From Deltaproteobacteria bacterium (lineage in GTDB: Bacteria > Desulfobacterota > Desulfobacteria > Desulfobacterales > SURF-15): a DNA stretch of 17,498 nt. The notes under the pieces are model-generated. The model was given only the letters and a program-made list of their open reading frames with translations, was not told where the DNA came from and did no database searches. This document shows, in pieces, positions 8,990-14,601 of the stretch. The stretch spans positions 1-17,498 of the forward strand of contig JAHEHB010000059.1 in the NCBI GenBank assembly GCA_024644775.1, written 5' to 3'. The first letter of the stretch is position 1. Each line of letters opens with the position of its first letter. A program made the position numbers and the translations under genes.

Positions 8990-9259
8990 TTATTGAATGG
9001 CCTCTGCCAATTTTTTCCCCGCGGTAAACTTAGGAACCCTCTTGGCTTTTATCTGAATCTCTTCACCGGTTTGAGGGTTTCGACCTTTTCTAGCCTTTCG
9101 GTTGACCACTTTGAAAGAACCAAATCCTGTCAGCATGACTGAATCCCCTGCTCTCAACGTATCGGTTATGTTATTCAACAGACTATCGAGCACTGTTTCA
9201 GCCTGTTGCTTGTTTTTCAATGCCTTCCCAATTTCATTAATAAAATCTTCTTTGTTCAT
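8990..9259 (-). CDS. HU-family nucleoid DNA-binding protein
   Basis: The protein has 89 residues, the usual HU length, from the ATG at 9257-9259. AGAGGAG lies just upstream and the family N-terminus MNKEDFINEI starts there. A TTG seven codons further upstream is in frame but would place the ribosome site inside the gene. The HU/IHF signature is complete: GFGSFKVVNRKARKGRNPQT, then GEEIQIKAKRVPKFTAGKKL, covering the DNA-binding beta arm and its RNP tip. HU dimers bend and compact DNA with little sequence specificity. The protein looks like HU rather than IHF alpha or beta, although IHF-like roles cannot be excluded. It lies 54 bp downstream of the DksA-family gene on the same strand, so the two may be co-transcribed. 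Confidence 0.95.
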   Translation of the reverse strand: MNKEDFINEIGKALKNKQQAETVLDSLLNNITDTLRAGDSVMLTGFGSFKVVNRKARKGRNPQTGEEIQIKAKRVPKFTAGKKLAEAIQ

Positions 9260-9313
9260 TGGTTTCTCTCCTCTTATCAATCCCTTTTTCTTGAAGTCTC
9301 GTAGTCGATTGCG

Positions 9314-9676
9314 TTAAAAACCACTTGCTCTTTCCAATCCTTCCAATTTCGTCTTACATTTGATGCAGTATTTGGCAACCGGTCTTGCTTTGAGGCGAGC
9401 CACGGAAATCTCTTCCTCACACATTTCGCAAATTCCATAAGTGCCGTCTTCAATTTTATCCAGTGATTCCTTAATCTTTTTCATGAGTTTGCTTTCTCTG
9501 TCTCGAATTCGCATGATGGTACTGAGATCGGTATCAATTGTCGCCCTGTCCAGGAGGTCCGACACATGGCCATCAAAAATGATCGAAGCGACTACGGTTC
9601 CACCTGCCTTGGCCGTCAATTCTTCAAGTTGATTTTGTAACGCCTCATTGAAGTACACTAAGTCTTTTTTTTCCAT
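9314..9676 (-). CDS. DksA/TraR-family C4 zinc-finger regulator
   Basis: This 120-residue protein has two long helices around an acidic tip followed by a zinc finger. The tip reads SDLLDRATIDTD; Asp40 and Asp43 with Ala45 give the DxxDxA motif that DksA inserts into the RNA polymerase secondary channel. The finger is CEMC (Cys83, Cys86) with CIKC (Cys104, Cys107). Full E. coli DksA is about 150 residues, so this is a shorter member, but it keeps both functional motifs. The expected role is (p)ppGpp-linked control of transcription initiation, and the acidic tip argues that it is active. The ribosome site AGGAGG at 9690-9695 lies 13 nt before the ATG, somewhat far, and inside the tail of the upstream yitT remnant, which ends 4 bp ahead of this gene. 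The HU gene follows on the same strand. Confidence 0.92.
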   Translation of the reverse strand: MEKKDLVYFNEALQNQLEELTAKAGGTVVASIIFDGHVSDLLDRATIDTDLSTIMRIRDRESKLMKKIKESLDKIEDGTYGICEMCEEEISVARLKARPVAKYCIKCKTKLEGLERASGF

Positions 9677-9679
9677 AGT

Positions 9680-10277
9680 CTATAGGTATCCTCCTATTCC
9701 ATGCCTTTTCCCTAATACTTCCGATGTTTCATGAACCACCATAAATGCGTCCGGGTCCAAATTAAAAACTGCCTCCTTAAATAAACGGCAAGCACATCCA
9801 ATCCACCTCCGGATCCTTGAGATCGAAACACCACCCCCCCTCCGACGCCACAAATCACCCCTGCGGAGAGCGCAGCAAGAATGGGATCATCGATCTTAAG
9901 TGGCGGAGGTTTGATCAGTACCGCAGCAAATGAAAAAAAAACATCCCGTACAACGAATACAGCATGAATACTCGGCTTATACTCCGCCACCCGAGAATCA
10001 TCAGAGGGATATTTAATACCAGAATGATCAGTGCGATACTTAGAGAGGGCGAAAGGTAATGAAGAAGAATCGCAATACCGGCAATACCGCCGCTCAAAAA
10101 CTTGTTGGGAACCAAAATGCTATACATTCCAATAATCCACAGGGCACTTCCGGTAGATATTAAGGCTAGATTGCACAACACCTGCTTTGAGCTTGATAAT
10201 ATTCTCCGCCAATGGATTGGACGAGGTAGAACTATAGTTTCCACTTTATACTGCCACTCCTGAAGTCTAACATTCAA
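9680..10277 (-). pseudogene. Decayed yitT-family (DUF2179) membrane protein gene
   Basis: Three pieces of one YitT-type protein lie in three frames. The N-terminal piece (10277-9915) has about three hydrophobic helices, for example ALISTGSALWIIGMYSILV. A run of nine T on the minus strand (9941-9933) then breaks the frame. The next piece continues from it with SFAAVLIKPPPLKIDDPILA and the family glycine-rich GSGGGLDVLAVYLRRQF. After that the middle helices and the start of the C-terminal domain are missing. The third frame resumes near 9760 with NLDPDAFMVVHETSEVLG, the characteristic DUF2179 tail, and stops at TAG 9682-9680. So there is one frameshift plus an internal deletion that also changes frame. 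Intact relatives are roughly 280 residues with DUF2179 at the end. Seven or ten T would mend the first break, so a sequencing error could explain that one, but not the deletion. The tail supplies the ribosome site of the DksA-family gene. Confidence 0.8.
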
Positions 10278-10387
10278 ATCACGTCACACCGATATTCCGA
10301 ATCTCGGTATTGAAAGTGGTTCCGATGTTGCAACTTAAATGCCAATCAGATAACATTTTGATATTAGTACTATTTTTATTACTGAAC

Positions 10388-10416
10388 AAAAAAAATCGGA
10401 AATGTGGTTTCTGATT
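10388..10416 (-). terminator. Rho-independent terminator-like hairpin
   Basis: On the minus strand AATCAGAAA (10416-10408) pairs with TTTCCGATT (10402-10394), a 9-bp stem with one G-U pair, around a 5-nt loop. It runs straight into a stretch of T (10393-10388 and the stem end). It lies about 235 nt past the stop of the marR-type gene, so that transcript would carry a long 3' tail. It would also shield the yitT-dksA-HU side from read-through. Confidence 0.6.
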
Positions 10417-10496
10417 ATGAAAAAAGCGATTCGTTTCTAATGGTTAAAATAGAATCAGATTCTTTTAATCGATTGATTTTACTTGAAATATAAATT

Positions 10497-10519
10497 TCGG
10501 AATAAAGAATTCCGATTTT
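10497..10519 (+). other. Perfect 7-bp hairpin followed by four T
   Basis: TCGGAAT and ATTCCGA enclose a 5-nt loop and are followed by TTTT. The hairpin is a little short for a strong terminator. It could be a weak one on the plus strand, a structure in the 3' tail of the marR-type mRNA, or a protein-binding palindrome. Confidence 0.35.
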
Positions 10520-10651
10520 AAAAAATAAATGCCGAATTATTTATACGGAACACTGGTATCGTTGATGTAGCGACTACTAAGAATGGAATTTATTCGCGGA
10601 AACTGTTTCTTGCGTATAAAATTTTTCGATCTTTGAATATATGCTTAGCTA

Positions 10652-11158
10652 TTATGAGAGTCCATCCGGTTGTTCAGTAGATGCTGAACCAGCCAGAATA
10701 TGCGATGAGGGGCGGATCCCTGTGAGGCTATCGGTACCCAACATGTCAACCAGCAGCTCAAGGGCCCACAGCAAGAGGGTAACCTTATCTTCCTCCAAGC
10801 TTTCCAACCTTTCTAAGAATCCTTCCTGTATTGGATTTGGGGCATTTTTGATAAACTCTAATCCGACATTGGTTATTTCCACATGAATCTGCCGACGATC
10901 CTTGCTGATTCTCTTGCGCCTGACCAGGTTTTGTTTCTCAAGACGGTCCACAATACCTGTTAACGTACTGCTGTTTAGATAAACCAAACGGGTAAGCGCT
11001 CCGATGGTGATGGGACCGTGTTCATAGACCTGATTCAGGCAAAGGAGCTGCGGGATTGTAATCCGGTAGTTTTCTAAAATATTTTTTGAATGCTTGGAGA
11101 GTTGTTGAACGATCTGACGGAGCCGCATCATGATTTGCATGGGAATGTTGTCAGTCAC
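10652..11158 (-). CDS. MarR-family winged-helix transcriptional regulator
   Basis: The protein has 168 residues from the GTG at 11158, chosen because AAGGAG lies 8 nt ahead of it. An in-frame ATG at 11227 would add 23 residues but has no ribosome site, and the promoter at 11245-11273 would leave it almost no leader. The MarR core is clear: ITIPQLLCLNQVYEHGPITIGAL, then the recognition region YLNSSTLTGIVDRLEKQNLV, then a wing with the family RRKRISKDRRQIHVEIT. Members bind palindromic operators as dimers and usually repress until a small ligand binds; some activate. This one is divergent from the corrinoid methyltransferase cluster and shares its 441-bp control region, so it is the likely regulator of that cluster and of itself, probably responding to the cluster's substrate or a product. 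That role is inferred from position. Its C-terminal tail (about residues 148-168) looks unstructured. Confidence 0.9.
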   Translation of the reverse strand: MTDNIPMQIMMRLRQIVQQLSKHSKNILENYRITIPQLLCLNQVYEHGPITIGALTRLVYLNSSTLTGIVDRLEKQNLVRRKRISKDRRQIHVEITNVGLEFIKNAPNPIQEGFLERLESLEEDKVTLLLWALELLVDMLGTDSLTGIRPSSHILAGSASTEQPDGLS

Positions 11159-11227
11159 GGTCAGTTCTCCTTTTGACTGTAATAAGAATTCATATTTAAC
11201 CCCGTATGGTTTACGGAGGCGTTGCAC

Positions 11228-11254
11228 CTCGTAAACATATTACTATAATACGAG
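11228..11254. promoter_or_regulatory. Inverted repeat over the marR-type promoter start site
   Basis: CTCGTA (11228-11233) and TACGAG (11249-11254) are perfect 6-bp inverted arms 15 bp apart, centred at 11241. They cover the -10 box and the predicted start of transcription of the marR-type gene. This is where an autorepressing MarR dimer would be expected to bind. The assignment is inference. Confidence 0.35.
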
Positions 11255-11273
11255 TTTTATTAAGAAAAATCAA
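11245..11273 (-). promoter_or_regulatory. Sigma-70-type promoter of the marR-type gene
   Basis: On the minus strand the -35 TTGATT (11268-11273) is separated by exactly 17 bp from the -10 TATTAT (11245-11250, five of six consensus positions). The start of transcription would be near 11238, about 80 nt ahead of the GTG start at 11158. The position upstream of the regulator and the spacing both support it. Confidence 0.55.
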
Positions 11274-11349
11274 CAAGCTAAACTGCTTTTGTCTCCTGCT
11301 TTGTATCCGCATCCTAATTTTTTGAAGCATAAAAAAGGCAAACAGGGTG

Positions 11350-11378
11350 TTGACAAACTAAAAAAAAGCCAGTAGAAA
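11350..11378 (+). promoter_or_regulatory. Sigma-70-type promoter of the methyl-transfer cluster
   Basis: A perfect -35 TTGACA (11350-11355) is followed by a 17-bp spacer and TAGAAA (11373-11378, four of six -10 positions). Transcription would begin at about 11385, at the edge of the tandem repeats, giving a leader of about 215 nt. TATACT at 11500-11505 is an alternative, nearer -10, but I see no good -35 for it. Confidence 0.45.
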
Positions 11379-11381
11379 AGA

Positions 11382-11426
11382 TTTTAATACAAAAGGTTTT
11401 AATACAAAAAGTTTTGATACAAAAGG
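11382..11426. repeat. Three tandem 15-bp repeats at the predicted start site
   Basis: The units are TTTTAATACAAAAGG (11382-11396), TTTTAATACAAAAAG (11397-11411) and TTTTGATACAAAAGG (11412-11426), differing at one or two positions, followed by a degenerate TTAAAATAT. The third unit contains a perfect short palindrome, TTTTG-ATA-CAAAA. The array begins at the predicted +1 of the cluster promoter, so it looks like a row of operator sites, although unconstrained A/T-rich tandem duplication is possible. Confidence 0.6.
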
Positions 11427-11462
11427 TTAAAATATACATAAGTTCAATAATTTAAACATATC

Positions 11463-11488
11463 AGTTTCATATTTAACATATTGAAACT
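11463..11488. promoter_or_regulatory. Candidate operator palindrome
   Basis: AGTTTCA (11463-11469) and TGAAACT (11482-11488) are perfect 7-bp inverted arms with a 12-bp centre. Pairing nearly continues inward (TAT against ATAT). A related sequence, AAGTTCAATA, lies just upstream near 11450. The size fits a dimeric regulator such as the adjacent MarR protein. It would lie upstream of the TATACT element at 11500. Confidence 0.4.
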
Positions 11489-11522
11489 TAAACCATACAT
11501 ATACTTTTATCTTGCACGGAAA

Positions 11523-11560
11523 GACTCGATTGGATCGTAACTTTCGATAATCCCAGAGTC
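11523..11560 (+). promoter_or_regulatory. Structured leader hairpin ahead of the cluster
   Basis: GACTC-GATT, then ATCG, pair in order with CGAT, AATC and GAGTC, giving 13 base pairs with a GG bulge on the left arm and a CCA bulge on the right, closed by a 7-nt loop. It lies in the predicted leader about 40 nt before the first start codon and well ahead of the AAGGAG ribosome site. It does not resemble a known riboswitch. It could stabilise the mRNA, bind a protein or be fortuitous. Confidence 0.35.
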
Positions 11561-11599
11561 ATCCCGAAGAAGAACAACCATTGAAAAAGGAGAAAACAG

Positions 11600-12280
11600 A
11601 TGCCGTTGGTTAAGGCCATACCGAACATTTCGGATCAAGATTTGGCGCACGTTATGGGAAAACGAACGGGTCGGGCCTTTTCCCGATCGCTTTCTTCAAA
11701 GATTGGTTTTTGGAAAGAGCGGCTATATACCCTGGCGGACCCCATTCTTTCATACCGGATGTATGGTGTCCAAAAGGTATACAAAAACGGCGTAGAATTG
11801 GAGGGAAATCTTAGATTGAAAAGCTCAAAACTGGCTGGGACTCTCAATGGATGCAAAGAGATCGTGTGTTTCTTAGGCACCATCGGCACCCGTATCGAGA
11901 AAGAGATTGCCCGGCTCATGGGTCAGCGGCGTCTTTCAGATGCTTATGTCCTGGATGCCATGGGATCGGTTAGCGTCGAAAATATGGTAGCACAGTTTTA
12001 TCATGGCATGAAGAAATTGCATGTAACCAATAATAGAAAGGTAACTTTCCGTTTCAGCCCTGGATACTGTGATTGGTCGGTGACCGATCAGAAGCCCTTG
12101 TTTCAATTGCTGGACGCAAAAGCCGTGGGGGTTCAGTTAACCGATTCCTGCCTCATGCAACCGAGAAAATCCATCTCGGGCGTCTTTGGCATCTATCCAC
12201 ACCATGATGGGAGCACCCGAGCAATTTATAATCCATGCCTTGAGTGTCGGAAAAAGGACTGCCAGGCCAGACGAAACTGA
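11600..12280 (+). CDS. Methionine synthase (MetH) activation-domain-like protein
   Basis: This 226-residue stand-alone protein carries features of the C-terminal activation domain of cobalamin-dependent methionine synthase. RFSPGYCDW (151-159) corresponds to the SAM-contacting RxxPGY motif and LMQPRKSISGVFG (185-197) to the following conserved loop. Residues 90-135 (CFLGTIGTRIEKEI onward) match the conserved helix of this family. In MetH this domain binds SAM and helps convert inactive cob(II)alamin back to methylcobalamin. Here there is no methionine synthase attached, and the gene heads a corrinoid methyltransferase cluster, so it probably reactivates the corrinoid protein encoded at 16198. 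The C-terminus carries Cys213, Cys216 and Cys221 (CLECRKKDC), which could bind a metal or Fe-S cluster; MetH does not have this tail as far as I know. AAGGAG lies 7 nt before the ATG. No RamA-type Fe-S activase gene is in the window. Confidence 0.85.
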   Translation: MPLVKAIPNISDQDLAHVMGKRTGRAFSRSLSSKIGFWKERLYTLADPILSYRMYGVQKVYKNGVELEGNLRLKSSKLAGTLNGCKEIVCFLGTIGTRIEKEIARLMGQRRLSDAYVLDAMGSVSVENMVAQFYHGMKKLHVTNNRKVTFRFSPGYCDWSVTDQKPLFQLLDAKAVGVQLTDSCLMQPRKSISGVFGIYPHHDGSTRAIYNPCLECRKKDCQARRN

Positions 12281-12307
12281 TTTTATTTTTGAAAGGGGAA
12301 ATGATCA

Positions 12308-13768
12308 TTGGAAAGCAGAAGAGGACTTTCCGGCGGAAAATACAAACCGCTGACGGAAGAAGACATAAAGAAAATTCACCAAGCAACGCTTCGGGTATTT
12401 TCCGATATCGGTGTCCAGGTCAATTTGAAAGAGGCGGTCGAGTTTTTTAAAGCAGCCGGTGCGGCGGTGGACTCATCGACACGGATCGTCAAAATACCCC
12501 CGGATCTGGTCGAATCATTGATCGATCGCGCACCCGACGTGGTTCGCCTTTGCGGCAGAGGCAAACAGGATGAGCTGGATTGCGAAATCGGTGGTACCCG
12601 GGTCTATATGGGCACAGGCGGCACCGCGCTGAACGTTCAAGATCCGGGTGAGACAACCACACGGCCGTCAAAGCTGCAGGATATTGTGGACATGGCGCGT
12701 CTAGTGGACGCGTTGGATCATATTCATCTCTATATGCTGAACGTTTATCCGAATGAGATTCCTGTTGAATGTGTGGATGTCAATCGTTTCGGCGCGGCAC
12801 TCAACAATACACGAAAACACATCATGGGCGGCGTGTATACCCTTGAAGGGGTCCGGCAGATCATCCAGATGGCGGAGGTGATCGCCGGATCCCCGGAAAA
12901 GCTTCGACAGCGCCCCTTTATTTCGATGGTCACTTGTAATATCAGCCCATTTAAGCTGGATGAGCACTACGGCAGACTCACCGTGGAGATCGCAAGACGC
13001 GGAATTCCGGTGGTCACACCTGCCGAACCGCTCTGTGGTGCTACAGCACCAATTACACTGGCGGGCAATTTGGTGGTTCAAAATGTGGATTCGCTTGTCG
13101 GGGTCATGCTCACCCAACTGGTCAATCCCGGAACACCGGTACTGTATGGATGCATTTCCTCCATCACCGATCTTCGGGATATGAAGTATCTTTCCGGCGC
13201 CATAGAAATGGGGCTGATGAATGCCGCTTCGGCACAAATGGCGCAATTCTATCATTTGCCGCTATATTCCACCGCAGGCATGTCCGATGCCAAGGTCAAC
13301 GATGCGCAGGCAGGGTATGAAACCGCGTTGACGGGTCTGATGGTGGCATTGGCCGGAGGAAATTTTATTCATGATGCAGCCGGTTTTCTGGAATTCTGCA
13401 TGACCGCCTCATACGACAAGCTGGTCATCGACAATGAGATTATCGGGATGATCATGCGGGCCGTTGAAGGCATTGCGGTAAATACAGACAGTTTGGCGTT
13501 TGACCTGCTTAAGAAAATCGGCCCCGGGGGACATTTCGTCTCCGCACGCCATACCCGAAAGCATATGCGCAAAGAGCAATATCATCCTCAGCTCAGCGAT
13601 AGAGACAACCGGGCCCAATGGGTGCAGTCGGGAGCAAAGACCGCAGCCGCTCGTGCAACGGAAAAGGTTCAAGACATTCTCAATCATCCCGCCTCCGGCA
13701 TTCTATCCCCGGAAGTCAGAGAACGGATCAAAGCCGAGATTCCGAGACTCCAACCGGGCATCTTGTAA
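12308..13768 (+). CDS. MttB-family (non-pyrrolysine) corrinoid methyltransferase 1
   Basis: This 486-residue protein belongs to the trimethylamine methyltransferase (MttB) superfamily of TIM-barrel enzymes that move a methyl group from a quaternary or tertiary amine to a Co(I) corrinoid protein. Family stretches include LRVFSDIGVQV near the N-terminus, MGTGGTALNV (about 98-107), the central NNTRKHIMGGV, LCGATAPITLAG and STAGMSDAKVNDAQ. The frame contains no internal UAG, so it is not the pyrrolysine form that acts on trimethylamine; characterised relatives without pyrrolysine include MtgB (glycine betaine), MtpB (proline betaine) and MtcB (carnitine). The substrate here is unknown. The start is TTG 12308: an in-frame TGA at 12302 rules out anything earlier, and AGGGG lies about 9 nt ahead. 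It follows the activation-domain gene by 27 bp and precedes the pterin-binding methyltransferase by 20 bp. Confidence 0.9.
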   Translation: MESRRGLSGGKYKPLTEEDIKKIHQATLRVFSDIGVQVNLKEAVEFFKAAGAAVDSSTRIVKIPPDLVESLIDRAPDVVRLCGRGKQDELDCEIGGTRVYMGTGGTALNVQDPGETTTRPSKLQDIVDMARLVDALDHIHLYMLNVYPNEIPVECVDVNRFGAALNNTRKHIMGGVYTLEGVRQIIQMAEVIAGSPEKLRQRPFISMVTCNISPFKLDEHYGRLTVEIARRGIPVVTPAEPLCGATAPITLAGNLVVQNVDSLVGVMLTQLVNPGTPVLYGCISSITDLRDMKYLSGAIEMGLMNAASAQMAQFYHLPLYSTAGMSDAKVNDAQAGYETALTGLMVALAGGNFIHDAAGFLEFCMTASYDKLVIDNEIIGMIMRAVEGIAVNTDSLAFDLLKKIGPGGHFVSARHTRKHMRKEQYHPQLSDRDNRAQWVQSGAKTAAARATEKVQDILNHPASGILSPEVRERIKAEIPRLQPGIL

Positions 13769-13788
13769 GAAAAGGGAGAACAAATTCG

Positions 13789-14601
13789 ATGATTATCATT
13801 GGGGAGAAAATCAATGCAACCCATCCATCTGTTAAGACCATCATTGAGGATCGAAATGCAGCAGCCATCATCGATTTGGCAAAACAACAGACGGCAGCCG
13901 GGGCACAATATATCGATGTCAACGTCGGCACCGGCATCGGTTCCCAAGACGACGAGGTAAACGCAATAAAATGGGCCGTGGAGACGCTTCAGAAAGCCGT
14001 CGACACACCTCTCTGTATCGACAGTGCGGATCCGGTGGTTCTGAAAGCGGGAGTGCAGGCAATCAACGGCGGGGATCTTATGATCAATTCAACAAAGGCG
14101 GAAGAAAAAGATTTGGAGGCAGTGGTTCCCCTGGCGGTGGAAACCGACGCGCTGCTCGTCGCCTTGACCATGGAGGGAGTGGGCGTCCCCGAGACCGTCG
14201 GCGAACGGCTGACAGCCGGGAAAAAGATTGCATCGGCGTGTGAAAAACATGGCATGCCCATTGAAAAGGTCTATTTTGACCCGCTGGTCATGCCGGTCAG
14301 CACGAATACCAACGCCGGCAGGATCACATTGGAAACCTTGGCTGCGATCAAAGAGACGTTTCCCGGTGCCAAAACCGTGACCGGCCTCTCTAATATCTCT
14401 TACGGCTTGCCGAAAAGACCGCTGCTGAATGCAGCGTTTTTACACATGTCTTTCTATGCCGGTTTGGATGCAGCGATTGTGGATCCTTTGGACGAAACGC
14501 TGATGTCCGCCGTAAGAGCCGGTAATGTATTAACCGGAAAGGATCGATACTGCCGTCGGTATATTCGGGCGTTTCGGAATCAAAAAGAGGAGGTGTCGTG
14601 A
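13789..14601 (+). CDS. Pterin-binding methyltransferase, corrinoid-to-tetrahydrofolate (MtgA/AcsE-like)
   Basis: The protein has 270 residues from ATG 13789, which follows GGGAG; longer in-frame starts would overlap the end of the MttB-like gene, and the family N-terminus MIIIGEKINAT begins exactly here. It is a DHPS-like TIM barrel: YIDVNVGTG (41-49), CIDSADP (76-82), Asn100-Ser101, DPLVMPVS (164-171) and GLSNISYGLPKR (199-210), whose asparagine is conserved in AcsE and MtgA. It should take the methyl group from the methylated corrinoid protein and give methyl-tetrahydrofolate, feeding the Wood-Ljungdahl methyl branch, or run the other way. MtgA from the glycine betaine system is the nearest functional model. 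Its stop overlaps the GTG start of the next gene by four bases (GTGA), so expression of the two is coupled. Confidence 0.9.
   Translation: MIIIGEKINATHPSVKTIIEDRNAAAIIDLAKQQTAAGAQYIDVNVGTGIGSQDDEVNAIKWAVETLQKAVDTPLCIDSADPVVLKAGVQAINGGDLMINSTKAEEKDLEAVVPLAVETDALLVALTMEGVGVPETVGERLTAGKKIASACEKHGMPIEKVYFDPLVMPVSTNTNAGRITLETLAAIKETFPGAKTVTGLSNISYGLPKRPLLNAAFLHMSFYAGLDAAIVDPLDETLMSAVRAGNVLTGKDRYCRRYIRAFRNQKEEVS

Larger units (their letters stand above)
10278..10651. other. Non-coding A/T-rich gap with hairpins and TTCCGA motifs
   Basis: No convincing gene is visible in these 374 bp between the yitT remnant and the marR-type gene. The stretch holds a minus-strand terminator-like hairpin (10388-10416), a second perfect hairpin (10497-10515) and five copies of TTCCGA or its complement, at 10295, 10320, 10396, 10497 and 10510. 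No tRNA-like or ribosomal RNA structure was seen. Confidence 0.55.
11159..11599. other. Divergent control region of the corrinoid methyl-transfer cluster
   Basis: These 441 A/T-rich bases separate the regulator from the methyltransferase cluster and contain no convincing gene. In plus-strand order they hold an inverted repeat with the minus-strand promoter, a plus-strand promoter (11350-11378), three 15-bp tandem repeats (11382-11426), a longer inverted repeat (11463-11488), a possible second -10 TATACT (11500-11505), a leader hairpin (11523-11560) and the ribosome site before 11600. No cobalamin riboswitch was recognised. Confidence 0.6.

Noticed and set aside
9933..9941. Programmed frameshifting at the T9 run in yitT
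   Set aside because: The downstream part is also internally deleted and changes frame again, so decay explains the locus better than recoding.
11228..11599. Cobalamin riboswitch ahead of the corrinoid cluster
   Set aside because: No convincing B12 box or multi-arm core could be found; the leader has only one bulged hairpin.
12701..13255. 184-codon open frame on the minus strand inside MttB-like gene 1
   Set aside because: The opposite strand encodes clear family motifs, and this frame has an irregular, His/Cys-scattered translation typical of a shadow frame.
13618..13788. Longer start for the pterin-binding methyltransferase
   Set aside because: It would overlap the preceding gene by 150 bp, lacks a ribosome site, and adds sequence unlike the family; ATG 13789 begins exactly at the conserved N-terminus.
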